From Lacinutrix algicola (GTDB taxonomy: Bacteria > Bacteroidota > Bacteroidia > Flavobacteriales > Flavobacteriaceae), in the NCBI RefSeq assembly GCF_001418085.1, contig NZ_LIQH01000022.1, forward strand, positions 32,315 to 96,314: a stretch of 64,000 nt of DNA, in the 5' to 3' direction. The position numbers and the translations under genes are program-made. Below, one piece after another: positions 24,413 through 33,318 of the stretch. How positions within the stretch are numbered: the first letter of the stretch is position 1; each line of letters begins with the position of its first letter. The notes under the pieces are model-generated. The model searched no databases and was not told the DNA's origin. It saw nothing but the letters and a program-made list of their open reading frames with translations.

Positions 24413-26308
24413 ATGCATCATAAAATTCCATTAAGCATAATTATTATGCTTTTTACACTTCTTAGTTTTTCGCAATCAGAAAAAACAACAGCTTTAACAT
24501 TAAGCGCAGATTTAAAAGAAAATGCTAACGCTGTTATTAGACTTAATTCAATTGAAATTGAAATTAAAGCCTATAACAAGATGGTTGTTAAAGAACACCG
24601 AATAGTTACTGTCTTAAACGATAATGGAAGACAAGATATTGGTGCTTCTATTGGTTACGATAAAACAGTAAATATTAAAGATGTTCGAGCTGTAATTTAC
24701 GATGCTTTTGGAAACGAAATAAAAACGGTAAAAGAAAGAGATTTTAAAGACGTAAGTGCAATCTCTGGAGGAACTTTGTTTTCAGATTACAGAAAAAAAT
24801 ATTTAAGTTACACACCAGCAAGTTATCCTTTTACAGTAGAATACACTAGTGAGTATGTAACATCTACAACCGCATTTATGCCAAGATGGTTTCCTATTGA
24901 TGGTTATTACGTAAGTACAGAGTATTCAAGCTTTAAGGTTATTAATAATTCTGGAATAGAGCTTAAAAAAAAGAGTTCAAATTTTAAAGGTTTTGCTATT
25001 ACAGAGTTATCTAATAATCATTATGAAGCAAAAAAAATAAAAGCACTTGTAAAAGAGGATTTTTCTCCAAGTTTTACTTCGTTTGCACCACACTTAAAAT
25101 TCGCATTACAAGAGTTTGATATGAAAGGTGTAAAAGGAGTTAATACTAGTTGGCAATCTTTTGGTAAATGGGTAGATACAGATTTAAATAAAGGAACAGA
25201 AGAATTGCCAGCAGCTGTTATTAGTGAAATTAATAATCTTACTGCAACTGCAACTTCAAATCTTAAAAAAGCCAAGATTGTTTATCAATACATGCAAGAT
25301 AAAACACGTTATATAAGTGTTCAAGTAGGTATTGGTGGCTGGAAACCAATGTTAGCTAGCGATGTAGATAGATTAAGTTATGGAGATTGTAAAGCACTAT
25401 CAAATTATACAAAAGCATTATTAAAAGCAGTAGGTGTAGAGTCTTATTACACTTTAATCTATGGGAATAGAAATATTGAAAATATAGATAAAGATTTTTC
25501 TTCTCAACAAGGAAATCATGCTATTTTAACAATGCCTGTACAAGATGATTACGTGTTTTTAGAATGCACTAGTCAAACAACACCTTTTGGTTATGTCGCA
25601 AATTTTACAGATGATAGAGACGCCTTAATAATAACTCCAGAAGGAGGTGAGATTGTACACACCACAGTTTATAAAACTCAAGACAACACGCAAAAAACAA
25701 AAGCAAACATAACTTTAGATGCTCTAGGAAACATTATGGCAACCTTAAATGTTAGTTCCAGAGGGAGTCAATATGGTAAGTATAGATCAGCAGAGTCTAA
25801 AGAAGAAAAAGATAAAAAACTCTATTATAAAAATAGATATCATAATATTAATAATCTTAATATTTTATCTATTGAAACTACAAACGATAAAGAGAGTATC
25901 GTTTTTAAAGAGCATTTAGAGATAGAGGCTAATAAATATGCATCAAAAGCAGGTGGTAGATTACTATTAAATCCAAACGCTTTTAATAAGAACACATATA
26001 TACCACCAAGATATAAAAATAGAACCTTACCTTTTGAGGTAGATAGAGGTTTTGTAGACGAAGACGAATATGTGTTTAGCATAGATCAAACGCTATCTTT
26101 AGAAGCAATGTTCAAGCCTGTAACAATAAGCAATAAGTTTGGTGAGTATACTGCTAAAATTGAAAAAATAAGTGATAAAGAGTTTAAATACACACGAAAA
26201 CTAACAATAAAAAAAGGCAAGTACTCTAAAGAAGATTACAAAGCTTTTAGAACATTTTATAGTAATATAACAAAAAACGACAAGTCTAAAATTGCTCTAA
26301 AAAAATAA
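24413..26308 (+). CDS. DUF3857 / transglutaminase-like exported protein, catalytic residues present
   Basis: A 631-residue protein with a signal peptide (LLSFSQSE, cut near 20), an N-terminal DUF3857 beta-domain (about 40-220) and a transglutaminase-like core (about 270-410). The core shows C326 in SYGDCKALSNYTKALL and H369 in GNHAILTMP, with a Glu/Asp-containing FLECTSQTTPFGY segment, so a papain-like triad is plausible. The C-terminal 200 residues are mostly beta. Substrate is unknown. A paralogue lies 4 bases downstream, so the two are one operon. Confidence 0.82.
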   Translation: MHHKIPLSIIIMLFTLLSFSQSEKTTALTLSADLKENANAVIRLNSIEIEIKAYNKMVVKEHRIVTVLNDNGRQDIGASIGYDKTVNIKDVRAVIYDAFGNEIKTVKERDFKDVSAISGGTLFSDYRKKYLSYTPASYPFTVEYTSEYVTSTTAFMPRWFPIDGYYVSTEYSSFKVINNSGIELKKKSSNFKGFAITELSNNHYEAKKIKALVKEDFSPSFTSFAPHLKFALQEFDMKGVKGVNTSWQSFGKWVDTDLNKGTEELPAAVISEINNLTATATSNLKKAKIVYQYMQDKTRYISVQVGIGGWKPMLASDVDRLSYGDCKALSNYTKALLKAVGVESYYTLIYGNRNIENIDKDFSSQQGNHAILTMPVQDDYVFLECTSQTTPFGYVANFTDDRDALIITPEGGEIVHTTVYKTQDNTQKTKANITLDALGNIMATLNVSSRGSQYGKYRSAESKEEKDKKLYYKNRYHNINNLNILSIETTNDKESIVFKEHLEIEANKYASKAGGRLLLNPNAFNKNTYIPPRYKNRTLPFEVDRGFVDEDEYVFSIDQTLSLEAMFKPVTISNKFGEYTAKIEKISDKEFKYTRKLTIKKGKYSKEDYKAFRTFYSNITKNDKSKIALKK

Positions 26309-26312
26309 ACCA

Positions 26313-28352
26313 ATGAATTTAAAAAACTTAATATTAATAGCTTTTTTAATAGCTTTAAATACAATAACAGCTCAAGAATATAAATTTGGTAAAGTAGGTA
26401 AAGAAGAACTTGAAGAAACTGTATATAAAAACGATTCAACAGTAGATGCTGCAATATTATATCGCGAGTATAAAATTTATTATAATTATATTCAAGATGA
26501 AGGTTTTAAAAAATTTATTGAAGTTTTTGAACGTGTTAAAATATATAATAAAAGAGGTTTTAATTGGGGAACAAAAATTGAGAAGCTCTATGATGAAAAT
26601 AGTAAAAGAGAAGAAAAAATATATGGCTTAAAAGCATACACTTATAATCTTGAAAATGGTAAAATTGTAGATGAAAAGCTCAAAAAAAATGGAATTTTTG
26701 AAGAGCAGGAGAATAAATATTGGAAACAGTTTAAATTTACTATGCCTAATTTAAAAGCAGGTTCAATTGTTGAATATAAATATACGATTGAGTCTCCAAA
26801 TATTGATTTAAAAGAACATTATTTTCAATATAAAATTCCTGTTAAGAAACTTGTCTATCAATTAAAAGTTCCAGAATATTTTAGGTTAAATAAAACGTTT
26901 AATACTAAAGCAGTCTATATTCCAGAAATCATAGAAAATTCTAGTAGGAGGAAACTAGAAGTGTCATACCATTCTGCGCTAGCTCATGGAGGAAGGAATG
27001 TGAAAACAAAATTTTCAAAAGATAACCTTGTTGAAAGGACTTATGATATAACAGAATATATATACGAAGCCGACTTAATTGATATACCTCCATTAAAAAC
27101 AGAAGCCTATGTGAATAATATAAATAATTATCGAGCTATGGTCAATTGGGAAATCGAGTCAGTAAAAGGATTTGATGGTACGGTAAGAGAATATTCGACA
27201 AATTGGGAAAGAGTTGTCAAAGGAATTTATCAACGTGAAAGTTTTGGAGGTCAGTTAGATAAGGTTAAGTATTTTGAAGATGATTTGCAATCTATTGTTA
27301 ATGATAGTTACAAACCAATTGAGAAAGTAACTTCTGTATATTCCTTTTTGAAATCTAAAGTAAAATGGGATGGGTATTATGGATACACTTCTTATAATGG
27401 GTTAAAAAACGCCTATAAAGAGGGTTTTGGTAACGTTGCTGATATTAATTTAATGCTTGTTGCTATGTTGCGCTATGCAGGAATTTCTGCAAACCCAGTA
27501 CTATTAAGTACAAGAGATAATGGGATCCCTTTATCTCCAACATTAGATGGTTTTAACTATGTAATCTGTCGTGTTAAATTGGATGAAGGTTATTTACTTT
27601 TAGATGGAACTAGTAATTATGGTGCTGTAAACATTCTTCCAGAAAGAGCCATAAATTGGCAAGGAAGAGTTATAGACGAAAGAGGTTATTCAGAATGGAT
27701 TAGTTTAAACCCAGAAACAGTTTCAGATAATATTATCCAAATGAATATTAATATTCAAGACAATTTTTCTATAGATGGAAAATTAAGAAAAAAACTTAAT
27801 AATTTCTTAGCTCAAGATTTTAGAGAGAAATTTGCTAAGGTAAAACCAGAAAGTATTATAGCAAATCTAGAAAAAGAGAAAGGAGATATTATAATAGAAA
27901 ATCTAGACATAAAAAATAAAACAGATTTAAGTAAACCTATACTTTTATCGTACGATTTTAAGTTAGATAATGCAGTAGAAGAAATAGGAGGGAAACTTTA
28001 TTTTTCTCCATTATTATTTTTTGGAGAGAATACTAATGTGTTTATTCAGGATACTCGTACATATCCAATAGATTTAATATATCGTAGAAATACAAAATAT
28101 AGAGTTAATATTACTTTACCAGAAGGATATGAAATAGAATTCATTCCAGAAAATGCAAAATTTTTACTTAATACAAACGAAGGTGAATTTTCTTATGTTA
28201 TAAAACCTAACGGAAAAACAATTCAGTTAATTATTAATTCAAATTTAAATAATACATTAATTTTACCTCAAGGATATCCTGAATTTAAAAAGTTTATACA
28301 ATTGTCTACAGAGAAAAAATCTGAAAAAATTGTACTTAAAAAAATACAATAA
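26313..28352 (+). CDS. DUF3857 / transglutaminase-like exported protein, catalytic residues replaced
   Basis: A 679-residue paralogue of the preceding gene with signal peptide (ALNTITAQ, cut near 21), DUF3857 domain and transglutaminase-like core. Aligned on motif order, the catalytic Cys position is V375 in GFGNVADINLMLVAML and the His position is Y416 in DGFNYVICRV; only the acidic LLLDGTSNYG segment is kept. It is therefore probably not a peptidase or transglutaminase itself and may act as a binding partner of its neighbour. The next gene starts 6 bases after the stop. Confidence 0.8.
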   Translation: MNLKNLILIAFLIALNTITAQEYKFGKVGKEELEETVYKNDSTVDAAILYREYKIYYNYIQDEGFKKFIEVFERVKIYNKRGFNWGTKIEKLYDENSKREEKIYGLKAYTYNLENGKIVDEKLKKNGIFEEQENKYWKQFKFTMPNLKAGSIVEYKYTIESPNIDLKEHYFQYKIPVKKLVYQLKVPEYFRLNKTFNTKAVYIPEIIENSSRRKLEVSYHSALAHGGRNVKTKFSKDNLVERTYDITEYIYEADLIDIPPLKTEAYVNNINNYRAMVNWEIESVKGFDGTVREYSTNWERVVKGIYQRESFGGQLDKVKYFEDDLQSIVNDSYKPIEKVTSVYSFLKSKVKWDGYYGYTSYNGLKNAYKEGFGNVADINLMLVAMLRYAGISANPVLLSTRDNGIPLSPTLDGFNYVICRVKLDEGYLLLDGTSNYGAVNILPERAINWQGRVIDERGYSEWISLNPETVSDNIIQMNINIQDNFSIDGKLRKKLNNFLAQDFREKFAKVKPESIIANLEKEKGDIIIENLDIKNKTDLSKPILLSYDFKLDNAVEEIGGKLYFSPLLFFGENTNVFIQDTRTYPIDLIYRRNTKYRVNITLPEGYEIEFIPENAKFLLNTNEGEFSYVIKPNGKTIQLIINSNLNNTLILPQGYPEFKKFIQLSTEKKSEKIVLKKIQ

Positions 28353-28358
28353 AAAAGT

Positions 28359-28877
28359 ATGGCATCATTATTTGGGCATGGTTTAGTTGGTTTTACATTA
28401 ACTAAAATTGCGAGTTCCAAAATAAGTAAACTATTACTGTTATTAGCCATTGGTTCTGCAATACTTCCAGATTTAGACGTTATTACATTTGGTGAAATTC
28501 CTTATTTACATCCTTTTGGACATCGTGGATTTACACATTCTATAGTTTTTGCCATTATTTGGGCAACTATCTTAGCTTTTGTATTTACAAAAACCAAACG
28601 CAAGCTGTTTTTTGTTGTCATCTTTTTATCTACCATTTCACATGGTGTTTTAGATGCTTTAACAACAGGAGGTAAAGGCGTTGGTTTTTTTATACCGTTT
28701 AATAATGCTCGGTTTTTCTTTCCGTGGCAAGTGATAAAAGTATCACCTATTGGAATCAGCAAATTCTTTTCGAGTAGAGGAGTACAAGTTATTTTAAGTG
28801 AATTAAAATATATAGGAATTCCGTGTTTGATAGTTTTATTATTTTTACATTTTAAAAGAAAGACAACAAAAGTTTAA
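28359..28877 (+). CDS. Membrane-bound metal-dependent hydrolase (YdjM/DUF457-like)
   Basis: A 172-residue membrane protein with about four hydrophobic segments. The family motifs are visible: ILPDLDVITFG near residue 35, HRGFTHSIVF near 53 and SHGVLDALTTGG near 88, whose His and Asp residues are taken to bind a metal. The YdjM family has been linked to membrane hydrolase activity without a known substrate. It may be co-transcribed with the DUF3857 genes. Confidence 0.85.
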   Translation: MASLFGHGLVGFTLTKIASSKISKLLLLLAIGSAILPDLDVITFGEIPYLHPFGHRGFTHSIVFAIIWATILAFVFTKTKRKLFFVVIFLSTISHGVLDALTTGGKGVGFFIPFNNARFFFPWQVIKVSPIGISKFFSSRGVQVILSELKYIGIPCLIVLLFLHFKRKTTKV

Positions 28878-28887
28878 TTTAAAAATT

Positions 28888-28905
28888 ACCGCTTTCGCGG
28901 AAAGT
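28888..28905. repeat. Short palindromic intergenic repeat (TTTCCGCG type, inverted copy)
   Basis: Read on the minus strand it is ACTTTCCGCGAAAGCGGT, related to the units at 2326-2345 and 29243-29262. The core CCGC tttc GCGG can form a small hairpin between the YdjM-like and MazG-like genes. Confidence 0.5.
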
Positions 28906-28909
28906 AACA

Positions 28910-29236
28910 ATGGACATAAAAAACGCACAACAAGAAGTAGATAACTGGATTAAAAACCATGGCGTTCGTTATTTTAACGAGCTTACAAATATGGCACAAC
29001 TTACAGAGGAAGTAGGTGAGGTTGCTAGAATTATAGCCAGACGTTATGGAGAGCAAAGCGAAAAAGAAAGCGATAAAAATAAAGATTTAGGCGAAGAATT
29101 AGCCGATGTTATGTTTGTAGTCTTGTGTTTAGCAAACCAAACAGGAATAGACTTACAAGAGGCTTTCGATAAAAAATTAGATATAAAAACCAAACGCGAT
29201 CACGATCGTCATCATAATAACGAAAAGCTTAAATAG
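28910..29236 (+). CDS. MazG-like nucleotide pyrophosphohydrolase
   Basis: A 108-residue all-alpha NTP pyrophosphatase. The Mg-binding motifs are LTEEVGEVAR (EExxE type, near residue 31) and LGEELADVMFVV (ExxD type, near 61). The short length fits the single-domain MazG/RS21-C6-like housecleaning enzymes that remove abnormal nucleoside triphosphates. The exact substrate cannot be read from sequence. Confidence 0.88.
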   Translation: MDIKNAQQEVDNWIKNHGVRYFNELTNMAQLTEEVGEVARIIARRYGEQSEKESDKNKDLGEELADVMFVVLCLANQTGIDLQEAFDKKLDIKTKRDHDRHHNNEKLK

Positions 29237-29242
29237 TTTTTC

Positions 29243-29310
29243 ATTTCCGCGAAGACGGAAATATTAAATAATTGTTTCATCCGTTTTGTCATTCCTGAGA
29301 AGACAGGAAT
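29243..29310. repeat. Pair of short palindromic repeats before aroA
   Basis: Two units lie side by side: ATTTCCG..CGGAAAT at 29243-29262 and ATTCCTG..ACAGGAAT at 29291-29310, each about 20 bases with a short loop. Both share the central GAAGAC. The second runs into the codons before the true aroA start and produces an in-frame but spurious upstream TTG start. Confidence 0.65.
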
Positions 29311-29324
29311 CTACTCTTTTAAAT

Positions 29325-30560
29325 ATGAATATAAATTTACTGAAATCTTCAATTAAAAAGAAGTCAGCAATACAAATTACAGGTTCAAAAAGTGAATCTA
29401 ATAGATTGTTATTGTTGCAAGCATTATACCCAGAAATTAATATTGAGAATGTGTCTAATAGTGACGATTCTCAATTAATGACAAAAGCTTTAGCTGCTAC
29501 CGAGCAAGTAATAGATATACATCATGCAGGAACAGCAATGCGTTTTCTAACTGCTTATTTTGCAACTCAAAATAATAGAGAAACAATAATTACAGGTTCT
29601 AAACGTATGAAAGAGCGCCCAATTAAAATATTGGTAGATGCTTTAAATCAATTAGGTGCAGATATTTCATATAAAGAAAACGAAGGCTATCCGCCACTTT
29701 TAATAAAAGGAAAACAATTAACTAAAAACAAAGTATCGTTAGATGCTAATGTAAGTAGTCAATACATTTCGGCATTGTTACTTATTGCTTCAAAATTAGA
29801 AAACGGATTAGAATTAACCTTAAACGGAAAAATAACATCTGTGCCTTACATTAATATGACCTTGAGTTTGTTAAGTGAGTTAAATATTGAAACTAAGTTT
29901 GAAGGCAATGTAATTACCGTAAAACCTTTACAGAAAAAGCTAGAGCCTAAAACTCTAACGGTGGAGTCAGACTGGTCTTCGGCGTCTTATTTTTATAGTA
30001 TTGTGGCTTTAGCAGAAGTTGGAACTTCAATTGAAATTTCATCTTATAAAAAAGACAGTTTACAAGGCGATTCTGCATTAGCAGAAATATATAAAAGCTT
30101 TGGAGTTTCAACGGTTTTTCAAGATAAAGGAGTACTTCTTACAAAGGAAAACGAAGTAAATAAAGAAACAGCAATAGATTTTAACTTGGCAAATTCGCCA
30201 GATATTGCACAAACAATTGCGGTTACAGCCTTTGCTTTAGGCTTAGAATCTAATTTAACAGGATTGCACACGCTTAAAATTAAAGAAACCGATAGATTGG
30301 AGGCTTTAAAAACGGAAATTGAAAAATTAGGTGGAGCAGTGGATATTACAAACGAAACACTTCATTTAAAAGTGACTAATAAAATTAAAGAAAACGTAGC
30401 AATAGCAACCTATAACGATCATAGGATGGCAATGGCTTTTGCGCCTTTAGCTTTAAAAACGCCTCTTGAAATTGAAGATTATATGGTGGTTTCAAAATCG
30501 TATCCAACCTTTTGGGACGATTTGAAACAACTAGGATTTGATATTAAAGCAATTAAATAA
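29325..30560 (+). CDS. aroA: 3-Phosphoshikimate 1-carboxyvinyltransferase (EPSP synthase)
   Basis: AroA joins PEP and shikimate-3-phosphate in the sixth shikimate step. Visible motifs are GSKSESNRLLLLQAL near residue 20, HHAGTAMRFLTAYFA (the LPGxGTAMRxL equivalent) near 66, SSQYISALLL near 145, ESDWSSASYFY, and the C-terminal IKETDRLEAL and YNDHRMAMAFAPLAL blocks. At 411 residues it is slightly shorter than the E. coli enzyme. The ATG at 29325 is chosen because upstream in-frame codons lie in an intergenic palindromic repeat. It feeds the same pathway as the 15-19 kb operon but is not linked to it. Confidence 0.93.
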   Translation: MNINLLKSSIKKKSAIQITGSKSESNRLLLLQALYPEINIENVSNSDDSQLMTKALAATEQVIDIHHAGTAMRFLTAYFATQNNRETIITGSKRMKERPIKILVDALNQLGADISYKENEGYPPLLIKGKQLTKNKVSLDANVSSQYISALLLIASKLENGLELTLNGKITSVPYINMTLSLLSELNIETKFEGNVITVKPLQKKLEPKTLTVESDWSSASYFYSIVALAEVGTSIEISSYKKDSLQGDSALAEIYKSFGVSTVFQDKGVLLTKENEVNKETAIDFNLANSPDIAQTIAVTAFALGLESNLTGLHTLKIKETDRLEALKTEIEKLGGAVDITNETLHLKVTNKIKENVAIATYNDHRMAMAFAPLALKTPLEIEDYMVVSKSYPTFWDDLKQLGFDIKAIK

Positions 30561-30579
30561 ATAATAAACAGTCATTTAC

Positions 30580-30611
30580 TTGACAACGCCTATCTTGAGA
30601 TTGTATCTTTG
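30580..30611 (+). promoter_or_regulatory. Promoter of queA
   Basis: TTG at 30580-30582 and TATCTTTG at 30604-30611 match the -33 and -7 boxes with a 21-base spacer, about 33 bases before the queA ATG. Confidence 0.65.
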
Positions 30612-30643
30612 CTACTTTCTAATACTAAAAACATACGATAAAC

Positions 30644-31699
30644 ATGAAAATGAAATTATCACACTTTAACTTCGAATTACCAGACGAGTTATTGGCAGAA
30701 TATCCAGCAGAAAACAGAGACGAGTCTCGTTTAATGGTTCTTAACAGAAAAGAACAAACTATAGAACACAAGCAATTTAAAGATCTTATTGATTATTTTG
30801 AAGAAGACGATGTCATGATTCTTAATAACACAAAGGTTTTTCCTGCACGCTTATACGGAAACAAAGAAAAAACTGGAGCAAGAATTGAAGTGTTTTTATT
30901 ACGTGAATTAAACGAAGAGCAACGCCTTTGGGATGTTTTAGTAGATCCAGCACGTAAAATTAGAATAGGAAATAAATTATACTTTGGTGATGACGAAACT
31001 TTAGTTGCCGAAGTAATAGATAACACAACATCAAGAGGTAGAACATTACGTTTTCTTTATGATGGGTCTTATACAGAATTCCGTAAGAAATTAACAGATT
31101 TAGGTGAAACACCATTGCCTAAGTATATTAAAAGAGATGTAGAACCTGAAGACGAAGAGCGTTACCAAACTATTTTCGCTAAAAATGAAGGTGCTGTAGC
31201 AGCTCCAACAGCAGGAATGCATTTTTCTAAGCACTTATTAAAGCGTTTAGAAATTAAAGGAATCGATTTTGCTGAGGTAACTTTACATGTTGGTTTAGGG
31301 ACTTTTAACTCTGTTGAGGTAGAAGATTTATCTAAGCATAAAATGGATAGTGAAGAAGTAACTATTGGACCAAAAACAGTAGAACAGATTAATACTGCGC
31401 TTAAAAACAGAAGACGTATTTGTGCTGTTGGTACAACTGCAATGCGTGCTGTAGAAAGTGCTGTATCTTCAAACCATACTTTAAACGAAATTGATGGTTG
31501 GACAAATAAATTTATTTTCCCTCCTTACGATTTTAGTATAGCAAATGCTATGATTACTAACTTCCATACACCAAAATCGACATTAATGATGATGACTTCT
31601 GCATTTGCAGGTCACGATTTTGTTATGCGTGCTTATGATGAAGCTGTAAAAGAAAAATACAAATTCTACAGTTATGGAGACGCGATGTTAATTATCTAA
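30644..31699 (+). CDS. queA: S-adenosylmethionine:tRNA ribosyltransferase-isomerase (QueA)
   Basis: QueA transfers and isomerises the ribosyl part of SAM onto preQ1 in tRNA, giving epoxyqueuosine. The 351-residue protein has the standard start ([20 protein letters not shown] from M3), [17 protein letters not shown], the [17 protein letters not shown] motif near residue 187, and the C-terminal TTAMRAVES and [12 protein letters not shown] segments. ATG 30650 (M3) is an equally possible start. It is monocistronic, between its own promoter and a terminator. Confidence 0.95.
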   Translation: MKMKLSHFNFELPDELLAEYPAENRDESRLMVLNRKEQTIEHKQFKDLIDYFEEDDVMILNNTKVFPARLYGNKEKTGARIEVFLLRELNEEQRLWDVLVDPARKIRIGNKLYFGDDETLVAEVIDNTTSRGRTLRFLYDGSYTEFRKKLTDLGETPLPKYIKRDVEPEDEERYQTIFAKNEGAVAAPTAGMHFSKHLLKRLEIKGIDFAEVTLHVGLGTFNSVEVEDLSKHKMDSEEVTIGPKTVEQINTALKNRRRICAVGTTAMRAVESAVSSNHTLNEIDGWTNKFIFPPYDFSIANAMITNFHTPKSTLMMMTSAFAGHDFVMRAYDEAVKEKYKFYSYGDAMLII

Positions 31700-31751
31700 T
31701 CCAGAACTTATTTCAGAATCTCATGATATTATCAAGAGTTTTATAAATTTT

Positions 31752-31788
31752 AAAAAAGCCTTATCAATTTTGATAAGGCTTTTTTTTT
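31752..31788 (+). terminator. Terminator of queA
   Basis: AAAAAAGCCTTATCA and TGATAAGGCTTTTTT form a 15-bp stem with loop ATTT and a run of nine T. It is followed by two near-copies of GTCATTTAGAG (31790-31818), a degenerate version of another flavobacterial intergenic repeat. Confidence 0.9.
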
Positions 31789-31928
31789 GTCATTTAGAGT
31801 GTAATTTGTCATTTAGAGCAAAGCGAATAATCTTATTCTATTAAAAATGAAGCATCTAAAATAGAATGATACTCTTAAACTTCTTTAGTATTTATTATAT
31901 TGGTTTAGAATTGTACTTTAAAAAGAAA

Positions 31929-32270
31929 ATGGCATATAGAATTTACGTTATCGAATTATCCAAACGCGTGTTTACTGAGAATGCAAAATTTAGAGCAGCC
32001 AATCCACAATTTAATGGTGTTTTAGAGTGTTTGTATGTTGGGATGACTAGTAAGACTCCTAAAGAGCGTTTTACGCAGCATAAAACAGGTTATAGAAATA
32101 AGAAAGGACATAAGTTGTCTTCTAATATTGTAGAGAAATACGGTTCTTATTTAAGGCCTAGTTTATACAACCATATCGATCCAATTAAAACTAGGGCAGA
32201 AGCGTTAAAAATGGAAGAAGCTTTAGCGTTGGAATTGCGCCGAAAACGGTATGCGGTTTGGTTTAATTAA
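31929..32270 (+). CDS. GIY-YIG-nuclease-like small protein
   Basis: A 113-residue protein. The segment ECLYVGMTSKTPKERFTQHKTG (written here as its key parts YVGMT and RFTQH) resembles the core of GIY-YIG domains, preceded by a YVIEL strand in place of the first GIY motif, and a later EALKMEEALALELRRK helix carries the expected acidic residue. Similar short conserved proteins occur in many flavobacteria. Nuclease activity is uncertain. The ATG at 31929 is preferred over one at 31866, which would add an atypical hydrophobic leader. Confidence 0.65.
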   Translation: MAYRIYVIELSKRVFTENAKFRAANPQFNGVLECLYVGMTSKTPKERFTQHKTGYRNKKGHKLSSNIVEKYGSYLRPSLYNHIDPIKTRAEALKMEEALALELRRKRYAVWFN

Positions 32271-32371
32271 TAGAGTTGATTTCTTCTGTTTAAAACTTTA
32301 ATATTTGCAGTAATACACTTGTTTAAATTTGGTTTTAGAGTCACTTGACTTTATCATAAAAATAGTCGAAC

Positions 32372-32436
32372 TTCGTTTAACGTATGATATAAAACATTGA
32401 AACTATTTTATATCAGCGAAACATTGGCAACAAGCT
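32372..32436 (-). repeat. Left boundary element of the AraC/serine-hydrolase cassette
   Basis: TTCGTTTAACGT at 32372-32383 is the exact reverse complement of the sequence at 35111-35122. Next to it GATATAAAA and TTTTATATC (32386-32394, 32406-32414) form a 9-bp stem, followed by GGCAACAAGC just before the araC start. Read on the minus strand the order (GTTGC, palindrome, CGTTAAACGAA) is the same as at the right boundary, so the two elements are inverted relatives. Confidence 0.5.
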
Positions 32437-32447
32437 GAAAAAACAGA

Positions 32448-33248
32448 ATGAATAAACTAAAAACAGGTGAGTTTTACGGAACACATTACCAAAAATCAGC
32501 TTTTGAAAATCTAATAATTACCGATACAGAATACACACACAGTAAAGTTGATTGGCATTATCACGAAAATCCATATTTTACTTATTTACTTCAAGGGAAG
32601 TTATTTGAATCTAACAAAAAAGAATCCTACTATTTAGAGCCAGGAAACCTACTATTTCATAATTGGCAAGACTCACATTATAATATAAAACCACCTGATT
32701 TTACAAGAGGTTTTCACATTGAATTGAATAAGAATTGGTTTTCAAACTTTGATATTCAGATAACAAATTTTGAAGGAAGCATCAATTTAAAGAATCCTAT
32801 AATAAAGAACTTGATGAACCATATATTTGTTGAAACTAAAATTAACGACCAGTATTCAAATTTAAGTATTGAAAGTGATTTGATTGAAATTTTCAACACA
32901 ATTAAGGAAAGTAAAGAAAGAAATTTAAGAAAGCCAGATTGGGCAAATAAACTAAAAGAATTGTTGAATGAGGAAAAAATAGATTATTCTCTAAACAGTT
33001 TAAGTTCAAAGTTAGAAATACACCCTGTTCATTTGTCCAGAGAATTTAATCGATATTTTGGAACAAGTCTTGGTAATTATATTCGATTGATTAAATTAAA
33101 TAAAGCGTTTCATTTACTTCTCTCTAAAAAGTTTTCTATGACTGAAATTTGTTATCTATGTGATTTTTATGACCAAAGTCATTTCATCTCAAATTTTAAG
33201 AAAATCTATAATGCAACACCAACAAAAATTTTAAAGAATATTTCCTGA
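32448..33248 (+). CDS. AraC-family regulator with N-terminal cupin-like domain
   Basis: A 266-residue cytoplasmic regulator. The N-terminal part (about 20-110) has a cupin-like pattern (DWHYHENPYFTYLLQGKLFE, LLFHNWQDSHYN), and the C-terminal part (about 165-266) is an AraC double helix-turn-helix with YSLNSLSSKLEIHPVHLSREF and MTEICYLCDFYDQSHFISNF. It probably controls the serine hydrolase gene 70 bases downstream, the only other gene in the putative cassette. The ligand is unknown. Confidence 0.85.
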   Translation: MNKLKTGEFYGTHYQKSAFENLIITDTEYTHSKVDWHYHENPYFTYLLQGKLFESNKKESYYLEPGNLLFHNWQDSHYNIKPPDFTRGFHIELNKNWFSNFDIQITNFEGSINLKNPIIKNLMNHIFVETKINDQYSNLSIESDLIEIFNTIKESKERNLRKPDWANKLKELLNEEKIDYSLNSLSSKLEIHPVHLSREFNRYFGTSLGNYIRLIKLNKAFHLLLSKKFSMTEICYLCDFYDQSHFISNFKKIYNATPTKILKNIS

Positions 33249-33318
33249 TGTTAATTATATACAATTTTGGGAAATGGAATAATTTCACCTTTGTAATTCA
33301 TCAAAAATCAATCAAAAA

